From positions 8,693,896-8,757,895 of the forward strand of contig NC_063051.1 in NCBI RefSeq assembly GCF_018812025.1: a stretch of DNA of 64,000 nt, written 5' to 3'. Source of the stretch: Megalobrama amblycephala (Eukaryota; Chordata; Actinopteri; Cypriniformes; Xenocyprididae). The position numbers and the translations under genes were made by a program. The notes under the pieces were generated by a model that had not been told where the DNA came from, made no database searches, and was given only the letters and a program-made list of their open reading frames with translations. Below, piece after piece: positions 37,878 to 51,025 of the stretch. The first letter of the stretch is position 1. Every line of letters starts with the position of its first letter.

Positions 37878-38160
37878 CTGGAAGAAGAGAGGAAAGTTTG
37901 TGTTTTAATTAAATGTCAAAATGAAACTGTATTGAAGAACATTGTTTTTGTCAAGCTACAGTGATCTTAGTAATTGCAACACAATGGAGTGCGGGTTATT
38001 TTCATCACGAGGTGCGTGACATTAAGAAACAGTTAATTATATAACCGCATTTCTAATGATAGTGAAGGATTCACAAATGCAGTGCTGAGGTCGAAACAGA
38101 GAGAAGCCAACATTATTTACTTTTCATGTAAAGTCACTACAGCTAAGTTAAGGCATTTAA

Positions 38161-38410
38161 AGAGTTAGTTCACCCAAAAATGAAAATTCTGCCATTAATT
38201 ATTCACAATCATTTCGTTCCAAACCGAACCGTTTGCATGACGTGCGAGAACCAATGAGGTTCATTCTTGTCTGTTACGCAGCACATTTGAGCTTCCACAA
38301 GAACCAATGAGATTTTAGCTTTTAGAGGTTTAGCTTCTTTTTATGTTCACTGATCAATGTTTAGATGTGAATAAAAGGTGATGAAACGTGTACAACCATA
38401 CCACATATAC
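38161..38410. mobile_element. One-ended TTAA MITE (AGTTCACCC family)
   Basis: It starts AGAGTTAGTTCACCCAAAAA after TTAA 38157-38160, matching the ends of the element at 53122-54688. It continues with ACCAATGAGGTTCATTCTTG. No right end is recognisable, so it appears truncated; the 3' boundary is approximate. Confidence 0.65.
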
Positions 38411-38479
38411 CTGTTTTGATCATAATCATATTAAAACAATAATATGAATAAAACTGTTTATTTAGATGACAAAACATTT

Positions 38480-38549
38480 TTCTATTCTATTCTATTCTAT
38501 TCTATTCTATTCTATTCTATTCTATTCTATTCTATTCTATTCTATTCTA
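38480..38549. repeat. (TCTAT)14 pentanucleotide microsatellite
   Basis: Fourteen nearly perfect TCTAT units, 70 bp. Confidence 0.97.
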
Positions 38550-39979
38550 AAGCATTCATGGCTGCCTGGAATGCCAGTTATGATGATAAAAATCTCACTT
38601 GCATCCTTCGAATGCCATGTGTGGCGTGACAGGTGTTAATTAGTCGGCAGATTTCAGTGTGAAGTCTGCATGGAAGTTTAGAGCTCTGAGACAGGAAGCC
38701 AGATGCTACCATGTGTTTCTGTGAGCGTTTACAACAGCCACTTGTTTTGAATAGATCTGCTGTCCTTGTGCATCTCATCTCAGTAGGCACATAAACAATA
38801 ATGCCTTCAAATCGCAGGGCCTTGAAAGGTTTTGCTAATGGAAATAATTCATTAAGTTATATTATATAGCAGCCTGTGTTAAACATCCGAAAAGTGTGCC
38901 AATCTCAGCGTTGCCACAGTGGGTTATATAGCATAAATTGTTTTCTTCTATGCTCATCTTTCTCTTTAAAGTAAACTACTGTCATAGCAGTGCAACGGTT
39001 TGATGAGAATCTTGCTAGCTAGCTACCAGTTTAATAGCACAGACATTTGTTTCCCACACAGCAATGCAAGAATGAGCATTAAGTTGCATTTGCACTTTTT
39101 GATGCTGTTCACTTTATTTAAACAATTTATTTTGATTCAACACCATTGTATCAGGTTTCTGGTTTAGATGTGATTGATTCATGTTAAATTGACTTGAAAC
39201 GATTACTCTTCGACTTAACTTGATGTTTTCATATTGGAATAACATGTTTCAATCAAGTAACCCAACCAGCCAACCAGGAGTTAATCAAACAATCAAACAG
39301 GACTTTTATTTCCCATCATGCTTTGTAAAGGGGCTGAACTGAGAGAGTAAATGTTGAAATAAAGTGTTATTTTAAGCATTTTTTTCTTTTTTTGAGAATG
39401 AGAAAATGGAGTGTCTTTTTAATGGTTACTGTTCTATTATGTTGGTATTTAAAAGTTTGTGGAGAAGTGTTGCACTTGTGTTTGGGTTGGGGACCAGCTA
39501 GCAAAAATTCATTTCACATTAATAATGAAGTGTTCACTATGGTAGTGCTTTGGGTAGAGTTTCCCAAAAGCATCACAAACCTAAGTTGATCCTAGCTGCA
39601 TTAGTGGCAATGGCTCTAAAATCAACTTAGAACATCAATATTTGCATAAATCAATTTAAATTCAAATTTAATTGAAACAATAAGATAGATATTCATTTAA
39701 TTACTATAGCCACACATGAGCAAGACATAATCTATTTGGTGTAAGAAGGCAGAGTTATGTTGAATTAATGTGCATTACCACAGAAACACAATACAAACAT
39801 TTTAGTAACTAGTTGCAAATAAGTTACACTGACATATTAAGATAATGTTTAAACTACAAATGTATATTGTGTTCATATAAAATATTCAAAGCAATCCAAG
39901 TTTACTTGATTTGGTTAGATGCATAATGGGTGCTACGATTAAATTGTGTTCATTCAACAATTTATTTTTTTGAGCGTGC

Positions 39980-40085
39980 AATGCAGTGGCTGAGCATTCA
40001 CACCTGTATTTGCACACATGCCCAGAGTATGCTTCTACCCTAATAAGAGCATTACAAGTTGCATTTGATAAAATCATCAGCTAAA
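39980..40085 (+). mobile_element. Possible SINE relic
   Basis: GCAGTGGCTGAGCATTCACA resembles a decayed tRNA A-box region, and GCATTTGATAAAATCATCAG-CTAAATGAC resembles a fish SINE tail (GGATAAAAGCGTCTGCTAAATG). The match is weak. Confidence 0.35.
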
Positions 40086-41219
40086 TGACAGCCTACTATA
40101 AATAAACCTCACAAACACATATTTTTCAAAATTCAGAGCTATTTTTTTGCTTTATTTTAGCACCACTCAATATCACTTTGCTGTATTCTGTATAAATCAT
40201 TCAAATTAATCTGCCAACTGATTCTTATATGAAGAAAAATAAAAACAGACTAAAAATAGTTTGTTACCATGGTAAATACTTGGTTTTTGCTTTTTTTGTT
40301 ACAATGCTATATCTAGTATGTGATCACTAAAAAGCTGCTAAAATGTTGTTAGGGTATTCTGGGTAGTTGCCAGATGGTTACTTACTGGCCCAAGTCAAAA
40401 GAGTCAATCCTAGAGTCTATGATATTCTGACCTCTAGCTAGCTATATATGGCCCCAGTCCCTCATTCATTGTAAGTCTAGGGGATCTGTCGTCCGCCAGC
40501 TGAAAAACATACATCTGGTTGCTTAGAAAAGTAAAAGCACACATCTTCTCAACAGGATTTGAGGTATCATTTGCATGTTTGAAGGTAAGGGGCTTGATTA
40601 AATGCCTAACCCTAACCTAGCAGTAATGAAGCTCGGCTTAGAAAACACCACTAATAAATCAATCAGAAAAGCATATTGAAGAGGCAATACAGGCAGTCTC
40701 TCTCCTAGCATTTATTTTATAACTTCACTGTGCCATTATCAGTGCCACTCTTCAGAAATATTAAAAGTCCCCTCGGCAACACTTCATTGCACATATCAAT
40801 TTGGCTCAGCGGAATCAAAACCAATATGAGTTGCTCAAATACATCCATTGCTGTTGAATGCAAACACAACACCAACCCCAACTCACACTGTTGACACTGA
40901 AAAATTAACCGTCAATGCAGTGGAAAAGGGCAACCACTAACATGTGACCTTGCTGTCAGTGGCGGTTTGTCCCATCTGATTGTGGCATTCAAGCAGGGGG
41001 TGGATTGACACAGCGAGGCAAAGAGGGGTCCATATGTGAGCAGACCATCTGTCTGTCACAGACTGCTATCGGACATGCAGGGTCAAACACATTGGCCAAT
41101 GTAAAATGGGTGAAAATAATACTGCTCAAATTTTAAGAGGGTTGTGGATGCATGGAGGGAGGGAGGTATATATATTTGGAAGTACCATAGTACAGTGATG
41201 ATATCAGATGGTAATAGTA

Positions 41220-41702
41220 CACTACCATTCAAAAGTTTGTGGTCAGATTCATTTATTTTGAAAGAAATGAATACTTGTATTCAGCAAAATTCAATTTAAA
41301 TTGATCAAAAATTACAGTAAAGACATTTATAATGTTACAAAATATTTCTAATCCAAATAAACGCTGTTCTTTTTTAACTGTCTATTCATCAAAAATCCTG
41401 AAAAAAATGTATACCTACAAAAATATGAATATTAATATTAAAAGCACAACATTTATAATAAGAAGAAATTTTACCTGAGCAACAAATCAGCATATTAGAA
41501 TGATTTCTGAAGGATCATGTGACACCGAAGACTGGAGTAATGATGCTGAAAATTCAGCTTTGATCACAGGAATAAATTACATTTTAGAATAAATTCAAAT
41601 ACAAAACAGTTATTTTTTATGTTATTATTGTAACAATATTTCAAATTATTACTGTTTTTACTATAAAAAATCTTACTGACCTAAAACTTTTTAACAGTAG
41701 TG
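41220..41702. mobile_element. Teleost MITE with CACTACCATTCAAAAGTTT ends
   Basis: The left end CACTACCATTCAAAAGTTTG and reversed right end CACTACTGTTAAAAAGTTTT are inverted repeats. The interior includes GAATGATTTCTGAAGGATCA and ACTGGAGTAATGATGCTGAA, sequences I recognise as recurrent in fish introns. It is embedded in a further inverted pair, GGAAGTACCATAG (41178-41190) and TATGGTACTTCC (41740-41751), probably an older MITE. Confidence 0.7.
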
Positions 41703-42591
41703 GTATGGTTCTCTGAAATATACCAAGGTTCTGAAATTCTATGGTACTTCCAAGAATACCATGATCGTACCATTGTACTGTTTGGTACTTTTTTGTAGGT
41801 GAACTAAATAATAAATCATCAATCATCATGGTAAATGAATTTCAGTACCATGGTACACATCACATTTCTGATACCACCACTGAACCATGGTACCGCTCCA
41901 GTACTTTTTGTAAGAGAAAGGGTGAGAGGAAGGAGGTGAGGGCCGCATGGTAACGGTGCTTCATTTCTGAGTGCAGCCCGAGCGTTGGGACTTGGGGAAT
42001 GGAATAATAGGAGGGGGTCTCGGCTGATGGGAAACATCACTACAGGAAGTGACAGCTGAGCTATACTGTCTGCCCCTCCAGTCAAATAATTCACTGACAG
42101 ACTGTCAAAGGCTTTTTACGATGACTGTGTAATGACAGAGAGAGAAAGGCCAAGAAAGATGGAAAAAGAGGAATGAAAAAGAACAAATCTTTGCTGCAAG
42201 GTGAGAAACTCAAATAATTTAACTCAATTATTACTGGTAGGCTACAATATTACTGTTAGCAGAACATATATCAATACTGGATTTTTACATTTTCTACAGG
42301 AAAGGTAAGTGGTGCAGGTCTGTGCAATGATGCTAAAGTGCCGTGGCTCGTTGTCAGTATGTTGCTAAGGTATGCCGAGTTACTCTTAGCACATTGCTCT
42401 GCGGTTGCTATGGTGGTTATGATGATCTGAAACAAATTGGAAGCAAAAAAGAGAAATGGAAAAAAGAATGGAAAGTTTGGAAAGAAAGTGAAAGCAAAAA
42501 GAGAGAAAACAAGCGAATAACTCTCCACAGACCAATCCAACCGACTGTACTTTACTAAGCATGAATGACAAGTTGGCATTGATGTGTTTAA

Positions 42592-44174
42592 CCCTCTGGA
42601 GTCTGAGGCTGATTTGGGGCCTGGAGAAGTTTTGACATGCCCTGACATTTGTGCTTTTTTCAGTTGTTCATAAACATATAAATGACAAAAGTGTCATTAC
42701 ACTGTATTCAGCACAAACTAGGCTACAATAATATGTGAGGAACATGTATGTACATGTTTGTATTTTTGAAGGAATAATGTTTATGCGTGGTTATTGAAAA
42801 AACAAAAAACTTAAGTCACTGAAATAAGGCCAAAAAAAGTATATTAAATCTGTGTTCACAAGACTTTTGGGTATTGGAGGTTGTAGACTAGAGTTTTTGC
42901 TTCAGAATTATGTAAAAATTATGCTGCCTACTCCTTCATATAAAACAATATATTGATTTAGTTTTTGTAAGACACTTTTTGTCAAGAAACACAGTATGCG
43001 TGGAGGCGTGAATCTGCATGAATAATGGGCCATTTACACCTGAGAAGACAAAAAGAATCACATAATAATGACCTGAAATGACTTGCATATTAATGAGGCC
43101 TTTCAGTCAGGTAGGCTGTGAAAAAAACCCTCTGTAATAATGTCTCAGTTCATCATAAACAGCAATACTGTGAAATATTATTACAATTTAAAATAATGGT
43201 ATTCTATTATATTCTTTAAAATATAATGTATTTCTGTGATGCAAAGTGTCGGAACAATTATGTTACCTCTATGGCATTTCATATAGCCTTTTAGCTTAAA
43301 AGCATGCACATTTGGAGAAATATTGATGGATTCTTATATATTTATGTCAGTTTTCTAAACTGAGAAGTAATATTTATTGTCATCACTATGAGTGCTGGAT
43401 ACTGTTTTTTCAATTCATACTTGCAGCCGGAGGGCGCTCTCTGTACACCTTTAGTCCACAAATTATTCTAAAGAAGAAGAGGACATTTCAGGAATGGTAT
43501 TTTCAATTCATACTGCAGCCGGAGGGCGCTCTCTGTACACCTTTAGGCCACAAATTCATATAAAGAAGAAAAGGAACTAGGAACTAACGGCATGTCTTCT
43601 AGAGATCGCTAACCATTGCTTTAACATCCAAATAAACACCTTTAAAGACAATAAATACATGATTGAGACGATGTATGCATGTATTGCCTCTGAATTTGCG
43701 TCTGAATAGCGCTCCCTCCGTGGGAGTGGCCGCATTAGCGGATAATGAGCTGAATCACAGACTTCTGACATGGCTCTCTTTTCATACAGATTACATAAAC
43801 ACAGAATGTTTGTTTTCAATTTGACTTGCACGATTTAAAACCTGACATTTCAACGTTTCTTTAGACGTAAGTGTCATTTTTTTTGTCATTAGTATTCATA
43901 AGTTACAGTTCATTTTCTGAGAACTATCAGATTGGACTTCGTTCAGAGGGAAAGGAGAGATCACGCATCATGTTAGTTTTCTTTATTTTACAAAAAGCAC
44001 AACATTGTGTTTTTACTCTGAGTGTACACAAATAAAATAAGACATTCTATAGTTTCAATTGATATATTACTTATGTCTCTATGACAAGAAATGACGGAGT
44101 ATTTTAAGTCTGTTTTTCTGCAATGTGAAAAAAATCCTGCAAAACGCGCCGGCGCGTTTTCAGACCTCAGGGAG
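42592..44174. mobile_element. Non-autonomous piggyBac-like element
   Basis: It is flanked by TTAA on both sides (42588-42591, 44175-44178). The left tip CCCTCTGGAGTCTGAGG and the reversed right tip CTCCCTGAGGTCTGA are imperfect inverted repeats, with the CCY start usual for piggyBac. 1583 bp without any transposase frame. A 20-bp perfect palindrome lies 14 bp inside the right tip, and an internal duplication is at 43407-43573. A second, inverted copy of its left end is at 1-73. Confidence 0.85.
43407..43573. repeat. 93-bp spaced direct duplication
   Basis: Two copies of a ~75-bp unit beginning TTTTCAATTCATAC, containing GCAGCCGGAGGGCGCTCTCT and ending AAAGAAGAA, start at 43407 and 43500 within the piggyBac-like element. 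Confidence 0.9.
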
Positions 44175-45911
44175 TTAAAAAGAACATGGCACTCTTATGA
44201 CAAATGCTTAATGGTTAGCCAGAGAAGTTGAAGAATATGGATTTCATGTCACTGTCCAGCTTTTTGCCATGCCTACTAGAGCTAATCCATATGACAGCAG
44301 ATTTACAGTCAATAAGTTTTTCTAGTTGGTCACTCACTCAATTCTGAAGCATGTTATGGATTAGTTAGCCATTACAGCAGTTTTCTTGACACACTGGCCA
44401 CAATTCTCTCCTGATTAAAAACAGCTACTTAACTAGGTCAACAAGTGCAAACACATTGTTTTCTGCCAAATTTGGGCCTCTAGAAGGGACAATAAATCGC
44501 ATATACGCTATAGACATGATACATGATGAAATTGTGAGAGACAAACTATTAATTTTCCCAAAAGCCACAAAGCAACCACCCAGAACTCACTGCAGATCAC
44601 CAACAATGCCATAGCAATGACAAAGCAACCATTAGCAATTATATCTTGGGACAAGAATGTCAGCAAGACTTAAGGCCCCGGTATACTTCAAACGAAATCG
44701 AAGAACGAACTGATGTGACGTCATTTCGAACAAAATCAGGCCAAAACGAAGTTCTTTTTGTGTTCTTTTTGGAAGTTCGAAACGGCTTGCCAAAGCAAAC
44801 TTTCAGGAAAAGTTGAACGCCGGCGATGGTATCTGCGAACACGATAGTGGGTGGGAACAGAACTTAAATACTCAGGTGACGTGTAATGATTGATTAGAAA
44901 ATGAGCAATGACGTGCATTAGAGTCTTCCGGGTAGAACTTCCGCTAAACGCTCCCATTTCTGGTTGAACAGGGCAACAGGGCATCGAGTTCTGAACGGGC
45001 AAGCACTACTTGTTATTTGTTTAACCAAAAGTAAAAATCTAGTTGTTTTCTATTTTTAAAATCTATTTATTTGTCATAATCAACTGTTGCATGTTGCACA
45101 AACAGGCTGATCAAAAAACATCACTTTCTAGAAGACGAACAAAAGGGAGATAAACAAAATCACAAATGAAAGTGTATCATAATTTAAGCTGAGTTCACCC
45201 AGTTTCCGTAGCATTTTAAACAGATTGTGAAATGGATGCTTATAATTATGAATTATGAACATGGGTATGAATGATTACAACAACCTCCTGAGGCAATCAT
45301 CTACACATTAGGGGCTCGGGAGGAAAAACGCTCCAGTGAGAATGAATAAAAGAAACGTGCAGTACAAAATGACAAAAGAAAAGTGGCATCAGCCAGTCGT
45401 CTGGAGGTATTTGAGACAGCGGCGCTACTATTTCAGGAGCTGTTGCTTTCGAGAGTAACACCTTCAGTCTGGTGAAGTATTAGCAAGAGGATTAGGCAAA
45501 AGAAACCAAAAAACAAAACAAAAAAACAATGACACAAGTTGCTTTTGCTGTCTATAGTGTTTCCATTCATACAGAGCACTGTTTTTCATAAAGAACAAAG
45601 GAAAGCATGACAGCAGAGTGTAGCGTTAGGTGTAAATGAACAAAGAAACGGCAAGAGAATCACAAAAAAAACGTGTGAAACAAGTGCGAGACGCTTCAAA
45701 AACACTCCCAACCGCCACGAGAGAGAAATGTTTTGTCTCCATCTAAGAGTATCAATGCTATCAGACGCTGATGAACTGTACAGAACAACAGGAAGAGGGT
45801 GATACACTAATTAACCCTTGATTAAGGCTATTCCTATTTCATTTATGTAATTAAGAAGCGATTAATCATATTCATAAATATATGAATACTTCAAAGTATT
45901 TCATTGCACTT

Positions 45912-46242
45912 GTAACCAGCCCTACTCGACCTGCTCCGAGCAGGATTCGAACCAGCGTCTTCAGCATGGGAGATGGGTGCGCTGCCAAGGATGCTAAAGA
46001 CCACAGCTGCTCATGCGCCTCTTGAGGCCAAGGGAGTGAGGTTTACTCAGACGGCTCTTACTAGCTGGCTTCCATTACACTCACCCTCCTGAACCGTACT
46101 CCCATCCGGGTCACGTCACCAACGTAACCGGTCTTACTCGACCAGCTTCGAGCGGGATTTGAACCGTCGTCTCCGGCATGGGAGGCGCGCATTTTAACGA
46201 GGACACTACCTCACGCAGCTCTTACTAGCTGGCCTCCGTTAC
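45912..46242 (-). repeat. Two tRNA-like repeat units in tandem
   Basis: Units at 45912-46078 and 46124-46242 (minus strand) both contain a B-box-like GGTTCGAATCCTGCTC or GGTTCAAATCCCGCTC, both start with CCAGCTAGTAAGAGC and both end TCGAGTA-G-C-GGTTAC. The outer tips GTAAC/GTTAC are inverted. There is no cloverleaf with an anticodon arm, so these are not tRNA genes; they look like a tRNA-derived repeat, possibly a SINE head duplicated in tandem. Confidence 0.65.
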
Positions 46243-48097
46243 ACAATGACCAAATGATAACTCTATACAGTTTTTAAATGCAAACTATTATTCCTATTCT
46301 AATTATTATTATCGAAATTCTAAAGAGCATCTTGTAAGGACTTGCACTGCAAAAAGGAAAATCTGACCTTTTCTTACAGTTTGATTTAGAAATAGTGCTG
46401 CTAAATAAATGTTTCTTAAATATTTATCTTAATTTATGTGACATGCCAACTGACCATTTAACACTTGACCAGGGGGAAACATTTTTAAACACTTTTTTTA
46501 ACCAAGTAGTCCAATAATAGCTGCCACACTCCAACAAACAGTGGTTTCACCTTTGACAGGTCGTGGCTTTTAAATGCAAGCTGCTTTCCTCTAGAGTGTT
46601 TGTTCCTATTAGAGCTACACGTCAGTGGAAACAAAGTGCCACAAACTTGTCCTTTCACCTGCCACACACCGAAGACAGGACGTGCTTTGCGGGTTCCATT
46701 TTGTTAAAAGCTGCATGTGTCTGTTTCAATCTCTGTCTAGTGTGAGTTCAGCCACTTAAACGAGTGAGTGCCTCTTCACAACTCCGTATCCCTCTTTCAG
46801 AACAAAAGATGCCTGCAGCGGCAATTACTTGCTCTTTTAGCCTGAGCGTCTGCGGTCCTGTTCACAAACACACCGGAGGGACAAAAGCAAGCAGAGGAAT
46901 CCTAATTTAGCTTAGAACAGTTTGAGACCACTATTCCCCTGACTGTCCCTCCCTCTCTCGCCATCTTTGGCAAGACCGATGTGATAAAGTTTATCAAAAA
47001 CGACCTGGTGCTATTAGCAGTGCCAGGAGAAACTCTGTGGGCAGCGGCACTCTGAGATGCCATTGTTTATGGACTGCTGCTACACTGTGAGATCGAGAAA
47101 CAGCAGTATTTTTTGTCTTTAAAGGTCGCCCTGAAGATGCAGAGGAAGCAATCTACGACTGGCTTAAGAAGAGATAAGAAAAAGTATTTTAACATCCCCA
47201 AAATTACACACTTCATCTTTAAGCAAATGAAAAAGCCTTTAAAAGGCATGCTGGCATTTTGCCTCTTTGGAAAGTGATAATGATGACTAGCAAATTTAAT
47301 GTGGTCTTCAGTTCCCTGCTCATGCTGACATTATGGAGCAAAGATCGGTCATTAGAGAGCATTGCATTGTATTACTCATTAGAAATGATGTTCTGCTTTT
47401 GTGAAGTAACTTTTACAGTGACCCCAACAAGTACTTGGAGATTTAAGTGACACTTAAACATCTCTAAATGTTTAGATACATAAGGGTACAAAGAAATGTG
47501 CACTTGGCACAATATTTTGTTATGCAATGTAATCCCATTTAGACATTATTAAGTGTCACTTTATTGTCCCAATCCATTTTGGGGACACTTTTTTATGCAT
47601 AAATATCATTTACAAAACCGCACCAAATGCATCAAATCAATAAATGAATTTACTAATGGCAACTGCTACATCAAGCCCGTTTTAATAGCTATCAATATGT
47701 CAGGTAATCTCACCACCGAACTGCATTGTGAATTTATTTGTTACTTTGCGGCGTGGAATAGATCAAATGGCACACGTTTATACCGAGCGTTTCTCGAACA
47801 CACTTGGAACAAGGTAAGTTGAAAACAAATCTGAACTACCAACCTAAATCCATATTTTATGCATGAATCTCCAATCAAATTATCTGGGTCACGGTCTGAG
47901 GTTGTTTTTGAGTGCTTTTCTCCAGCCGCCTGAGACTGAGAGATTGAATTGAATCAAATCCAATCAAATCGGGAACCACATACTTCAAAACGCAGAGCAA
48001 TGCAGCAGGCCCAAGCGGAGCCTTTACAGAGCGCATTATGCCTGCTAAACGCTAATATGTGGAATTTATATATCTAAATATTATTAAAATATCTATG

Positions 48098-48098
<1 letters not shown>

Positions 48099-48121
<23 letters not shown>
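48099..48121. repeat. (TA)n microsatellite
   Basis: About 11 TA units followed by AAAT units. Confidence 0.9.
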
Positions 48122-48133
<12 letters not shown>

Positions 48134-48505
48134 TATATAGACACTGTAAAACCCGATAAGTTACAGTAAGTTACAGTAACTCAAACCATTTGAGGAAACC
48201 GAATGCCTAAAACCATTTAAACCAAGATGTATGAATACTCTAAACTCATATACATGAAGTTAAATTCACTTATATTTTACTGTTGGTTTAGTCAATCATT
48301 TGAGTAAACTCAACTTAAAGATTTTAAGTTTATTCCACTCATATAGACTGAATTCAGGTAACAATTCTTGAAAACGATATAGCTACTTAAATAGTTTGAG
48401 GAAACCGATTGCCTTAAATGGTTTAAGTTCACCAAACTTAAAGTAATAAAGTTACATAATACTAAGCAAAAACTAACATTGGTACAAAGCAATGATGACA
48501 GAACA

Positions 48506-48507
<2 letters not shown>

Positions 48508-48596
<89 letters not shown>
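48508..48596. repeat. Compound (TA)n(CA)n(TA)n microsatellite
   Basis: About 29 TA units, 11 CA units and four more TA units. It ends 38 bp from the splice donor of the ptprm exon at 48634-48907. Confidence 0.96.
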
Positions 48597-48633
48597 ATTA
48601 AATTAAATGTAATTCAGTAAATGAAATACTCAC

Positions 48634-48907
48634 CCCATTGGCTTTGCTCAGGGCCTGAAAGTAAATACTGTAGCTTTTGGCTGGTGACAGCGGTGCGTTC
48701 CAGTAGCCATTATAAGTCTTGTTGTCTCCTATAGTAAAGGGCTGTACTACAGCAAGGCTAACAGGGGGAAGTTCGGCAGCAAAATAGTGAGGTGAATCCA
48801 AGATGGAGGCGTTTCTGAAACTAACAGGAATGGAGAAACACTCCAACACATCAGTGGCTCTGCGAACTTTCTTCTTCCGTTCCTCTTGAACCACCACTTG
48901 ATAAGCA
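48634..48907 (-). CDS. ptprm: ptprm exon: main part of membrane-proximal fibronectin III repeat with processing-site region
   Basis: A 274-nt exon with acceptor ttttttctccag and donor GGG/gtgagtat. After the split serine codon it reads [20 protein letters not shown], then [45 protein letters not shown] and [14 protein letters not shown]. Visible features are two N-glycosylation sequons (NAS, NKT), a basic KKVRR run where this receptor family is cleaved by furin-like proteases (the site itself is inferred), and FAAELP, a signature of R2B phosphatases. This is the most diagnostic exon for PTPRM. A compound microsatellite lies within about 130 bases of its donor. Confidence 0.95.
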
Positions 48908-51025
48908 CTGGAGAAAAAATAAGTTGCATTAATGTACTAAATATCAAAACAAGGACCTAATATGTCATTATTGTAGTTAGGTTCTGATGAGAAATATTTG
49001 TGAAGAGGCTCGATTCAAATATGTTTTTTTTTAAGTAAAACATGAAACCTCTTTTAAAACAACACATTTAATTTCTGTGACATACTGCTGAGTGAAACAA
49101 GATATTCAATAAGAAAACAGTAGGACATGACTTGATTTAATCCACTGGGAATTACAAAAACTACTTTTTGTCTTAAGAATAACATGCACTGATGAATTGT
49201 GCACAATAAGACCAGCAGCATGTATTAGGAAAAGTAAAAAGATTTCATATTTCTTTAAGCACGTTTAAGCATACTGCAGCCTCTTGATTTGGGAAATATC
49301 TTCAGCTAGTGATGGCACATCCAAAAAAGAGAGAGGCAGTTGTGCCCGAGGCAATTTAATGAGCCATTAAAACCATCAAGAACATCTCTTCCTGTAGCTT
49401 TCTAAGAATCACAGAAGGCCCTGTCAACCATCAAGAATTCTCTAACTCTAACAAGCTAGCTGCTAAACATCTCTATTAAACTCTCTTTTTTGGGAAGAAA
49501 AAAAACAACTCTTTAAACCTGCATGAGACCCAAAAAATACACAGCTTCTCCTCATGAGAGAAAACTATGAGGCAGGCGATGCGGTAGAGTGCCAGCAGAG
49601 GGAAATCTCTACTACGGTAATTAGCTCGAGGGGAGGTGTGCATGGGGCTTTTTGAAAGTGCTCATCGTGGGGAAGGATTGAAGAGAGGCATGTGTGTGTT
49701 TCAGTACACGGTGAATAGATAAGGACATTTTTTGAGCTCCCTGTGCTAATAGTACTTGTTTGCAATTATGTGGTCTTACGCCAAGAACATACTTCCCAAT
49801 TATGTGCAATTAGGGAAATGTATGTTTCGCCGAAAAGACGTGGCAAATTATCCTAGCCTCTAATCTGGCATCTTTCATAAGGGATAATTTCCCATGACCA
49901 AAGAGGCCTGCCTGCTTTTCTCTTTCAGATACACAGGATCTCCATTTCAAACTAATGGCTTTAAGTGCACGCTGGATGTCGTGTGTTGTGCGTCCGCTGT
50001 AACCCTGGTCGAAAGCTTCTGTAATTATAAACAATTTTCAGTTGCGTATTTTTCATAAAGACACTTATGGATTGCCAGGGTCATATGCTTCATACAGCAC
50101 ACTAACAATGGAAAAACATCACTAACAGTGGAAAAATTATTTTCACACTTACTTATTATAAAACCTGCATCAGTTTTGCAGGTTTTGGTTTTACCCTTAA
50201 ATATATATTAAATATAAGTATGCAAAAATTAACACCAATTATAAAAAATATTTATAATATAATATAATGCCACATACAAAAACAACTCAGAATAGTGCAT
50301 GCAATCAAATAATTGTCATAATTACTGATGCACTCCCATTGCACATCAACTGTGCTGTTCTTCCAAGTCAGTGGCGACTTGCAATTTCGAGAATTTGCCA
50401 AAATCTGCTGCACATTCACAGACTGAATTTCCACACAGAGAAAGACTCTGTTTGCGTGCCAAAACACAGCCAAATGGACCAGGATCCCCTTGAAGGCTTA
50501 GCATACAAATGATGCTTATTTGAATGACTGCATTTAAAAACCCTCAGGACCCCAAGTGAATCAACAGTAATGCACTTCTTCATTCAGACGATGCGCTGGA
50601 CCCCTCTTGGATGATTGGAGAGAAGGATCATGGGTAATTTAGTGTATTCTTGTCTTTTAACGTGTTTTGTATCTATCTGCAGATTTAAAAATAATTCTTA
50701 AAAAGGATTCTTTTTTTTATTATTATTATTTTGACACAATCAGCATGTCAACGAGTATCTACAGCTGATGTTTGGTCCAGCATGCCCAAGGAGACGAACT
50801 TTCAGGCTCCTAACCTCATTAATTTATTAACAGCAAATTACAATTTTAAATTCACTCATCATATCCAGTCCTCTCTATATTCACATTTGAATAAAACTGT
50901 CAAATGACCACAATTGACAAGTACTTTCTTAGACAATGTGTTAATTGCATACAAAATCAATCGATGTAAAACAAATAAGCAAAATACTTTGGACTGGCCG
51001 GTGGCATGATGAGAGGCAAACTCAC
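48908..51025 (-). other. ptprm intron, 2.1 kb
   Basis: Non-repetitive AT-rich sequence. No gene, RNA or mobile element recognised. Confidence 0.6.

Larger units (their letters stand above)
37878..48633 (-). other. ptprm intron, 10.8 kb
   Basis: Repeat elements are listed separately. The remaining AT-rich stretches (38560-39950, 40090-41160, 41760-42580, 44180-45900, 46250-48500) show no coding frame with splice or homology support. Decayed pieces of a repeat with GGTTGCT/AGCAACC motifs lie near 40345-40400 and 44560-44635. A CCCCGGTATACTTCAAACGA motif at 44677-44696 looks like one end of a further MITE whose partner was not found. Confidence 0.55.

Noticed and set aside
38480..38549. CRISPR-like or functional tandem array
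   Set aside because: A pure pentanucleotide microsatellite without spacers.
45912..46242. Functional tRNA genes
   Set aside because: Only B-box-like motifs are present; no complete cloverleaf with acceptor and anticodon stems can be drawn.
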